Source of the DNA: Enterobacteriaceae bacterium B14
GTDB taxonomy: Bacteria; Pseudomonadota; Gammaproteobacteria; Enterobacterales; Enterobacteriaceae
DNA: 64,000 nt
Assembly: GCA_000307305.1 (NCBI GenBank)
Contig: DF158889.1
Span: 1 to 64,000 of the forward strand
Reading direction: 5' to 3'
Shown: piece after piece, positions 57,876 through 64,000 of the stretch
Position numbering within the stretch: the first letter of the stretch is position 1
How the letters are laid out: every line of letters begins with the position of its first letter
Position numbers and translations under genes: made by a program
Notes under the pieces: generated by a model
Database searches by the model: none
Told to the model about the DNA's origin: nothing
Seen by the model: only the letters and a program-made list of their open reading frames with translations

Positions 57876-58385
57876 ATGAATATTAATAACCGTAAAGCGT
57901 TTAAAGATATGCTCTCAGTATCAGAGGGAACATCTACTCATCCATTAACTAAGAATGATGGTTATGATGTAATCGTAACCGGCATCGATGGGAAGCCAGA
58001 GATTTTTACAAACTATAAAGACCATCCGTTTGCTGGTGGGCGAGCGGCGAAGGTCTTCAATAAAAAGGGGGAGCGGTCTAGTGCATCTGGTCGATATCAG
58101 CAAATATATCGTTATTGGCCACACTATAAGGCGCTATTAAAATTACCCGACTTTGGTCCTGAGTCTCAGGAAAAGTTAGCCTTGCAACTCATCAAAGAGC
58201 GCAGGGCTTTGGAAAACATTGATGCCGGAGAAATCAGCATCGCAATAAATAAATGCTGTAACATCTGGGCATCTCTTCCAGGCGCTGGCTATAATCAGCA
58301 CGAATTTAGCTTGAAGAAGCTTTTAAGAGTTTATGTGTCAAAAGGCGGTCAACTCTGCCCTTCTGATGCAGCACTCATCAAATAA
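57876..58385 (+). CDS. Endolysin, lambda R-type lytic transglycosylase
   Basis: 169 aa (lambda R has 158). INNRKAFKDMLSVSEGTSTHP, GYDVIVTG--G, F-GGRAAKVFNKKG, SSASGRYQQIYRYWPHY, RRALENIDAGEISIAI and NKCCNIWASLPGAGYNQHEFS follow lambda R throughout, including the catalytic Glu in SEGT. It has no signal sequence, so it needs the LydA-type holin. P1 has an unrelated T4-type lysozyme, so this gene has been exchanged. AGGA precedes the ATG. Confidence 0.93.
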   Translation: MNINNRKAFKDMLSVSEGTSTHPLTKNDGYDVIVTGIDGKPEIFTNYKDHPFAGGRAAKVFNKKGERSSASGRYQQIYRYWPHYKALLKLPDFGPESQEKLALQLIKERRALENIDAGEISIAINKCCNIWASLPGAGYNQHEFSLKKLLRVYVSKGGQLCPSDAALIK

Positions 58386-58422
58386 CCGCCTAGTAAACAC
58401 CAACTTCAAGTAGAGTTGGTGT

Positions 58423-59301
58423 TTAGAATAGATTGCGTAGCATTGCTATTTTTTCTAATGGGTTCATTCCGGCAGCAAGGGCTTGCTTAAAGCTATTGTT
58501 GGCGGATGTCCATGCGTCATCAGCTTTTTTATTCTCACTAAGATAGCGCGGGGAATTAAAGCCTGATTGAGGGCTCACAGCATGTCTACCAGAGATAAAT
58601 GATCTGCGCTTGATGAGATTATCAACGCGAACTTGCTCAGCTTTGCGCTCATCTCTCAATCGTTCTTGTCGCTCAGCGTAGTCCCTAGCTTTTGTACTAG
58701 CCCTCTCTGCTGTTGCTGTTTTTGCTGATTTAATAAATACGTTTCCCACAGCTTCAGCTGGGGGAATGTCTTTTTTCTTCTGAGAATAAAAAGATAATAC
58801 TTCTACAGATTGTAGATCATTTTGACCGGGGGCTGGCTGATCATTTTGATCGGGGGGGAACTTGGGTGAAAAGCTTGAAAATAGGCTCTTGAGCACATTT
58901 TCAAGGGAACCTTTATGACATTTTACTAGTTCTAAGCAGACCTGTTTTGCGAGTTTAATGAAATTGGATGTGAACTGATATTCGGTAGGCCGCTGGCCCT
59001 TAGCAGGATCGAATATGTATGTTTTAGTGATGATTCCAGCATCAATTGCTAGGTCGAGATTTCTGCGAATAGTTGCAGGGGTAACGCCAGCTTCTTGGCT
59101 CATTCTGGACTTTGACTTGAAGATTTTATATTCGGATGAACTGGCGGCAATTTCACAAATCTGGCTAAGAATAACTCTTGCTCTGCGGGGTAATAGGGTG
59201 TTTGGAAGATGTTCTATAACTTTTTTCAAGCCATAGCCTGATATTTCAGCATTTCGCTTGAGAAATGGGTTTTTTTTAGATAAAATCATCCCTGTGTTCA
59301 T
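58423..59301 (-). CDS. Replication initiator candidate, RepL-like winged-helix protein
   Basis: 292 aa (P1 RepL has about 281). A winged-helix domain lies at about 60-105 (RMSQEAGVTPATIRRNLDLAIDAGIITKTYIFD). A Pro/Gln-rich linker is coded by the direct repeats at 58815-58856, then a basic helical region (AERQERLRDERKAE) and the C-terminal helix. P1 oriL lies within repL; the repeats in this gene suggest the same plan. A replication regulator of another kind cannot be excluded. Confidence 0.6.
   Translation of the reverse strand: MNTGMILSKKNPFLKRNAEISGYGLKKVIEHLPNTLLPRRARVILSQICEIAASSSEYKIFKSKSRMSQEAGVTPATIRRNLDLAIDAGIITKTYIFDPAKGQRPTEYQFTSNFIKLAKQVCLELVKCHKGSLENVLKSLFSSFSPKFPPDQNDQPAPGQNDLQSVEVLSFYSQKKKDIPPAEAVGNVFIKSAKTATAERASTKARDYAERQERLRDERKAEQVRVDNLIKRRSFISGRHAVSPQSGFNSPRYLSENKKADDAWTSANNSFKQALAAGMNPLEKIAMLRNLF
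58815..58856. repeat. 18-bp direct repeats inside the replication gene
   Basis: GATCATTTTGACCGGGGG (58815-58832) and GATCATTTTGATCGGGGG (58839-58856), one mismatch, 24 bp apart, each with GATC. They could be initiator sites of a lytic origin within the gene, as in lambda O or P1 repL. Confidence 0.55.
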
Positions 59302-59359
59302 AAAAGAACACCTCCATAAATTTGATAAAGTAAGGTCCAGTGTTAGTGGGCTTTTTGGA

Positions 59360-59392
59360 AAAACGTTAGTTCTCAGCTAACGTTTTTTTTAT
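59360..59392 (+). terminator. Intrinsic terminator
   Basis: AAAACGTTAG (59360-59369) / CTAACGTTTT (59377-59386) and a T8 tail on the + strand. No + strand gene lies immediately upstream; it could end transcription opposing repL. Confidence 0.6.
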
Positions 59393-59546
59393 TCTTTATT
59401 TATCACATGTATAAATCCCCAGTACTTTCTTATAGTTAGACCTTTCTGATGGGGGCGATCCTATATCGATCTCCATGCATGGATCAATAGATCTATAAAA
59501 AGTTTTTTTAGTTTAAGTATGATTTAATTCGTATGTTCTTATATAA

Positions 59547-59568
59547 CAGGGTGATACTAATCACCCTG
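59547..59568. terminator. Hairpin at the 3' end of the pro gene
   Basis: CAGGGTGAT (59547-59555) / ATCACCCTG (59560-59568), 9-bp perfect stem, 13 bases after the pro stop in its direction. The T run is weak. Confidence 0.5.
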
Positions 59569-59580
59569 GTATGATTTAGT

Positions 59581-60618
59581 TTATTTGAATTTAGGTGTTT
59601 CACTATCACTAAATGAAACGATAAAGTTATTATTTGAGGGGCTATTGTTGCTAGGGATGGTTTTTTTATAACCACTGTTATGAACTGGTAACGACTTCAG
59701 GTCATTACTACGAATTGATTCGAATAGTGAGCTGACTATCTCAATGTCTTCTTTGGTTCTTATTTCAAGCAAAGCTTTAACTTGCTCTTCATTAACAAAA
59801 ATGGGTAACTTTTTAAGCGCCTCAAGCATCATTTTATGTCGTTGAGTCATGTTTTCGTTTATCGAACTATTTCGTTGTTGCAGGGACTCAAGAAGTTTCG
59901 TTTTTTCTTCGATAATCTCTTTTGCTTCAAGTAGTTCTCCACGCATGATAAATACGTTTGTTTCGGCTTGACCAGCTCTATGGATAGCATCGATGGTAAG
60001 TTCTTTATTCATCATTATTTGATGGTGACTTATGATTTCTTTCGCTGCTTGATCTGAAAATCCTTGCTTACTCAACGATTCCATCATTGATTGCATCTGA
60101 TCTTCATTAACTGACTCAGTCATTAATGCTGCTGGGTGTTCTCTTGAAATAAAATTAGGGACTTTTACAAAATCAAACCCCTTGAAAATTTGTGGAATAG
60201 ATACTTCTTTTGAGTCGATCCCACCTGTAGCCCAACTCCAGCCACCAGCATGGGAGTCAATCATACTAGCGACAATTCTGCCGGTGTCAGTGTTTAATAT
60301 TTCTTGTGTGTGGGTGACTACACCATTGTCATCAACAGAGATGGAAACCGTTCTATTAGATGGAACGTTATCTATAATGACAGGCTTACCATCGACCAAA
60401 ATTGCACTTGTTTCTGGGACGGATAGCCCAGTCATTTCTCTGCGTCCATGTCCATAATATCCGTACAGTTCGCCAAGTTCTAAACCTTCCTGAGTCTCAG
60501 GACTGTTGATCATTTCCTTTACTGCACTTAGGAGGTAATTTCTTTTATTTTGGGTACCTTTTCTGACGGTTTTATATAGTGAAAAACTATCAGTTACTCT
60601 TTTTAATGCTTTAGGCAT
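59581..60618 (-). CDS. pro: Head maturation protease/scaffold (Pro-like)
   Basis: 345 aa from ATG 60618 (GGAG-ATTATT in front); the longer frame to 60630 has no such site. Residues about 45-140 look like the protease domain (GELYGYYGHGRREMTGL, VPSNRTVSISVDDNGVVTHTQEIL, SHAGGWSWATGG), with His and Ser possible catalytic residues. The second half is a coiled coil (about 215-275) and a Ser/Asn-rich tail, as in protease-scaffold fusions. It follows prt, as in P1 (prt-pro). Confidence 0.72.
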   Translation of the reverse strand: MPKALKRVTDSFSLYKTVRKGTQNKRNYLLSAVKEMINSPETQEGLELGELYGYYGHGRREMTGLSVPETSAILVDGKPVIIDNVPSNRTVSISVDDNGVVTHTQEILNTDTGRIVASMIDSHAGGWSWATGGIDSKEVSIPQIFKGFDFVKVPNFISREHPAALMTESVNEDQMQSMMESLSKQGFSDQAAKEIISHHQIMMNKELTIDAIHRAGQAETNVFIMRGELLEAKEIIEEKTKLLESLQQRNSSINENMTQRHKMMLEALKKLPIFVNEEQVKALLEIRTKEDIEIVSSLFESIRSNDLKSLPVHNSGYKKTIPSNNSPSNNNFIVSFSDSETPKFK

Positions 60619-60654
60619 AATAATCTCCAAACCGGCTCGCGCAGCTGGTGGAGG

Positions 60655-62334
60655 TTATTTTTTAAATAGGTCTTTAATAAACTCAGCTTGTTCTTCTTGA
60701 CTCATCATTTTCAATGATTCAAACATATGATCATCATTTTCGTCTTCTTCATTTTCTTCTTTTGCTGAGGCTAACTCCTTTATTAATTTGTTGACTGTAT
60801 TTTCATCAAACTTCAAGGTGTCGCCTAAAATTAGGCGCTTAAATGTCTCTGATTTTGAAATGACATTGTTATTCTCAATAGCATCAAGAATGGTCACAAT
60901 AACGCTGGCATAGCCAGCTTTGCTTTCTGCGGCGGCATTCTCTTCTTCTTGAATGGCTGTGTTTGCAGAGTTGAACTCAACTTTATAGGGGCGTTTACTC
61001 GCTGGGTAGACCTTCCCATATTTGTAGGCCAGATGGATATCTATCGCTCTGTAGATAAATGCTTCAACGGCAACACGGATCCATTGAGATCTGATGGCTG
61101 CTTGAATGGCTGTTCTAAAGAATCCACCTTCACCCAACCCCCCAGATAGCATGTCTGAGAATCCTAACATTGACGCATCTAAGCCAATAGATGCTGCGAG
61201 TTGTTTTACATGGATCATCACGTCTTCTATCCCTGCAATATCAGCTGGGATAGTTTGAGTGTCTATGACCATAGATCCTTTCCCATCACCCATAATAGGA
61301 ATCAGGCTGTTAATGACTGTTGGGGTTAGATGACCATTTCGTGCACCTGTTTCCATTAGGTCAGATGAGCGCTTCAATGCTTGGGCTATCTGGTTCAAAT
61401 AACTTGCGGCGTTTGTAGGATCTGTTTTGCTGGTGTTGATGCCAAAAATCCTGTCGATCTTGCTAGCATTATTCCTTGTCGCTTTGAGGGACCGAATTGC
61501 TGCGCATAAATTGGTGTAAGGCCCGTAACTATGCTCAAGAAGGCTTGTTCCGTAATTTTGTGTTTCAACGGGGTCTTGTTCTAATGGGTCGTTTAATAGG
61601 TTATAGGGTTTTGAGCCAATATAGGTTGGTGGGTTTTTACTATGCGGAACCCAATAAGGGATTTTCATAGGAATTAAATCCCAAGGGTCGGCAAATGTAA
61701 AAGTCCCCCCACTATTAGAACGCATATGATCACCAGTAAAACCAGCGATATGCCCGCCCCTTGAATATTCCTTCACAAAGTGCGGGAGTGTGTAATAACT
61801 GGATTCAAATGATGTAATCCCCACGCCAGGCTTTGCATGAGGGCGAATATATGAGACGCCAAAGACACACATAATTAATGCCCAACTAGGAACATTGGCA
61901 TTGATGAGATTCCCTATATCATCCATGAGTTCAGTCGCTATTTTTTGGCTCTCATCTGATGTTTCACCCTCATTGTCATTGATGGGTTTTATCGTGAATG
62001 AACGACCTGTTTTTTTATCAGTAGATAATGCATAGGTAACATGAATATTGAGTGCTGCGGAGAGTGTTGGATATGCAGCCATCTCTTCGAAAAGGGGATA
62101 CCTCAATAATCTATCTGTAGGCAATATAGGTTCGTCATTAATACTACGACTAGCGCTAATCAGTGAAAAGCCGAGATTAGGACTATTGGCCACCATTGCC
62201 GATTGAGAAAAAATAGCGTTCGAAGAGGGCGAAATGTACCCACTATTCATGATAGTGCTTTTCCCGCTTCCGGGGAGCGCTTTGCTGAGAGCTGCTTTTG
62301 CTTTATCGCTAGAAAAGCTTGTTTTCCCCGCCAT
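60655..62334 (-). CDS. prt: Portal protein (Prt-like)
   Basis: 559 aa from ATG 62334 (AGGTGGTG in front). Portal features: YPLFEEMAAYPTLSAALNIHVTYA near 85-108, IMCVFGVSYIRP near 150, GMVIDTQTIPADIAGIEDV-type region and SIGLDASMLGFSDMLSGGLGEGGFFRTAIQAAIRSQWIRV near 400, then a C-terminal acidic tail. It forms the dodecameric ring through which DNA enters. Transcribed prt-pro, divergent from darB, as in P1. Confidence 0.87.
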   Translation of the reverse strand: MAGKTSFSSDKAKAALSKALPGSGKSTIMNSGYISPSSNAIFSQSAMVANSPNLGFSLISASRSINDEPILPTDRLLRYPLFEEMAAYPTLSAALNIHVTYALSTDKKTGRSFTIKPINDNEGETSDESQKIATELMDDIGNLINANVPSWALIMCVFGVSYIRPHAKPGVGITSFESSYYTLPHFVKEYSRGGHIAGFTGDHMRSNSGGTFTFADPWDLIPMKIPYWVPHSKNPPTYIGSKPYNLLNDPLEQDPVETQNYGTSLLEHSYGPYTNLCAAIRSLKATRNNASKIDRIFGINTSKTDPTNAASYLNQIAQALKRSSDLMETGARNGHLTPTVINSLIPIMGDGKGSMVIDTQTIPADIAGIEDVMIHVKQLAASIGLDASMLGFSDMLSGGLGEGGFFRTAIQAAIRSQWIRVAVEAFIYRAIDIHLAYKYGKVYPASKRPYKVEFNSANTAIQEEENAAAESKAGYASVIVTILDAIENNNVISKSETFKRLILGDTLKFDENTVNKLIKELASAKEENEEDENDDHMFESLKMMSQEEQAEFIKDLFKK

Positions 62335-62387
62335 TAGAAACACCACCTTTGATAAAATAAAACGTTAGTTTCAGCATTATAGCGAAT

Positions 62388-64000
62388 ATGTTTTCAAGGG
62401 GTGAACGGTTGAATACTGAGTTAAGCAATTTAAATAACGCCATAAAATCAATAAATAACTGTGAGAACATAGAAGCGTTATGCAGAGTTATCTATGCAAT
62501 AACACTGCAATATAACCCCATTGAGTTTGGAGTTAGAAAAGAATCACGGATCTCAATGGAAAGGTTGAGGAAAGAGGCGAACGCAAAAGCTATTTCTTTA
62601 TTAAGCGAATTACCCAAAGGGTCAAAATTAACCGACGAACAGCGAAAAATACTCGCTGCCTATACCGGAGATGGAGGTATAGGTGCTAATGAGCATGAAT
62701 ATTATACGCCGATGCCCGTTGCAGAAGGAATGTGGGATCTATTACGGGAATACGGCGCAGATACTGGTAATTGTTTAGAGCCTGCTGCGGGTACAGGGGT
62801 TTTTCATGAAACTAAGCCGGCGGGTGTCATCATGACAGCAACGGAAATTAGCCCTATTTCAGGACGAATAAACCAATTACTTCACCCAGAAGATAAGGTT
62901 TCCATAACGCCATTTGAGCGCCTGGCTGCATCATCCCCTGATGGTTCTTTTGATAGTTGTGTGGGTAATGTTCCATTTGGAGATAGCAGAGGGGAGTTTG
63001 CCAATTTGGATCCCGCCTACGCAAAAGAATCTAATATAGGCCGCTATTTCATTTTGAGATTGATAGATAAAGTTAAGGCTGGTGGTTACATCTGCATTGT
63101 TGTTCCCTACGGAATGACTACTGGTAAAAATCACAAAAAACTACGTAAACAAGTTTCAAGAAAAGCCGAGTTTCTTGGCGCCCACAGATTACCTAGCGGC
63201 ACTTTTGAGGAAAGTGGGACATCCACAGCTGTCGATGTATGGGTTTTAAGAAAACATCCGGCAGAACTAGCGGATCGGATCCTAGAAGAAAAGGAAACTT
63301 TGTTAGAAGAAGCCAATGTTTTATGGAACACCTTCATTGAAGGGCGTTGGTATCTTGAAGATGGTAAACGATTCGTGCATGGAGAGGTACTGCAGGGCTT
63401 TAGAGGGATCACGATTAAAAATGATCAATTATCAAATGGCGCATTAAAGACAAAATTAAAACATAAATTTGACAGTCGGATCATTTGGTCCGTTTTAGAA
63501 CTAAGCGAACCAACGTCTACGCCAGCGATGAATGGCGAACAGCGCTTAATCAACGATCAGTGGTATATATTTGAGTCAGGCGTATGGGTTATTGATAACA
63601 CTGTTACTCAAGAGAACGTGTCATTTGCCAAGTTTGGAGTGCAGACATACGAAGAGTTGAAAAATCAGATAGTGGGTGTTGATGGGATTTTATCGAAAAA
63701 TTGGGACCAAATAAATGCCATAGCGACCACTTTCCCGTCGCTAATGTCGGAACAAGCCCAAAAAGCACTTATCTTTGCAAAAACGCAACCAGAGGCATTA
63801 AGAGAGCGTGTCTTTCGTGGATCGGTACTTGGCTACCATATTGCGACTTATCAGGATTATATCGCGGACAGCGGTTCTCCTGAGCCATATGAGGGGATGA
63901 GATCGGATATAGCTAGACTGGTTGATGCTGAAAATAAAAAATATGGTTCTCCGAGTTCAGGAAAGATATCAAAAGTAAGGGGGGCTAACTCTGGTGCCTG
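62388..64000 (+). CDS. darB: DarB-like antirestriction protein, N-terminal part (cut by window end)
   Basis: First 537 codons; P1 DarB has over 2000 aa. It has an N6-adenine methyltransferase core: YYTPMPVAEGMWDLL, SAM motif I LEPAAGTGVFHE near 128-139, catalytic motif NVPFG (NPPY variant) near 192, VVPYGMTTGKNHKKLRK near 240, then AHRLPSGTFEESGT. In P1, DarB travels in the head and protects DNA from some type I systems; helicase motifs expected further on lie outside the window. Ribosome site weak. Confidence 0.85.
   Translation, partial: MFSRGERLNTELSNLNNAIKSINNCENIEALCRVIYAITLQYNPIEFGVRKESRISMERLRKEANAKAISLLSELPKGSKLTDEQRKILAAYTGDGGIGANEHEYYTPMPVAEGMWDLLREYGADTGNCLEPAAGTGVFHETKPAGVIMTATEISPISGRINQLLHPEDKVSITPFERLAASSPDGSFDSCVGNVPFGDSRGEFANLDPAYAKESNIGRYFILRLIDKVKAGGYICIVVPYGMTTGKNHKKLRKQVSRKAEFLGAHRLPSGTFEESGTSTAVDVWVLRKHPAELADRILEEKETLLEEANVLWNTFIEGRWYLEDGKRFVHGEVLQGFRGITIKNDQLSNGALKTKLKHKFDSRIIWSVLELSEPTSTPAMNGEQRLINDQWYIFESGVWVIDNTVTQENVSFAKFGVQTYEELKNQIVGVDGILSKNWDQINAIATTFPSLMSEQAQKALIFAKTQPEALRERVFRGSVLGYHIATYQDYIADSGSPEPYEGMRSDIARLVDAENKKYGSPSSGKISKVRGANSGA

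Noticed and set aside
8959-60644. The 13-mer CCGGCTCGCGCAG occurs at 8959-8971 and again at 60632-60644, each near the start of a morphogenesis operon.
   Set aside because: About 30 repeated 13-mers are expected by chance in 64 kb (fewer for GC-rich ones), no longer match surrounds it, and the contexts differ.

Overview
The window is about 64 kb of a temperate phage-plasmid (a phage whose prophage is a plasmid) of the enterobacterial P1 type. The evidence is recognisable protein resemblance and gene order. It has a Cre-type recombinase next to a lox-like site (34 bp, perfect 13-bp arms, 8-bp spacer). It has a P1-type RepA with iterons on both sides, five upstream and nine downstream as in P1. 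It also has a C1-type repressor beside the terminase genes, a fused C5/N6 DNA methyltransferase behind an RdgC-like gene, a Ref-like HNH nuclease, the lydAB-darA-ddr operon, and prt, pro and darB. The host is probably a member of the Enterobacterales; the sequence alone does not give the genus. The phage clearly differs from P1: partition is ParF/ParG (TP228 type) rather than P1 ParA/ParB, the endolysin is of the lambda R type with Rz/Rz1 spanins, and there is no Phd/Doc, res/mod or Cin invertase in this window.

Layout. 1-5.3 kb: end of an unknown gene, a structured non-coding stretch, small genes, then terminase with a GATCA-rich pac-like cluster. 5.3-9 kb: c1 repressor, a coi-like gene, lox site, cre, ref. 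9-14.4 kb: baseplate, tail hub and spike genes. 14.4-18.3 kb: rdgC/hrdC-like and dmt. 18.4-22.6 kb (mostly minus strand): secreted protein, two toxin-antitoxin pairs, Rha-type antirepressor under a C4-like antisense RNA. 23-26 kb: PAAR tip, spanins and small genes. 26-29.7 kb (minus strand): a compact five-gene cargo operon with an HTH regulator, a Cse1/CasA-like protein with no other Cas gene, an unknown protein, an IbrA/CysH-type PP-loop protein and an IbrB/ParB-like protein. 30-31 kb: parFG and an 8-bp repeat array. 31-50 kb: capsid, sheath, tube, tail chaperone, Sit-like transglycosylase, baseplate and tail-fibre genes, interrupted by a second C4-like locus at 44.5-45 kb. 50-56 kb: lydA-lydB and dar/ddr genes. 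56-58.4 kb: plasmid replicon and endolysin. 58.4-62.3 kb (minus strand): lytic replication initiator candidate, head protease and portal. From 62.4 kb: start of darB, cut by the window end.

How it works together. RepA with iterons and ParFG keep the prophage as a plasmid. Cre/lox probably resolves dimers and circularises DNA. C1 and the C4 RNAs hold lysogeny. Two toxin-antitoxin pairs add stability. In the lytic phase the late genes build a contractile-tailed virion; DarA, DdrA, DdrB and DarB would enter the head and protect incoming DNA from restriction; PacA/PacB package by headful from a Dam-sensitive pac site. Several genes are split by single-nucleotide frame changes: three at A7 tracts followed by CA, one inside a GGAAAA repeat, and one +1 change in the tail chaperone. 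Whether these are assembly errors or programmed frameshifts cannot be settled from the sequence.
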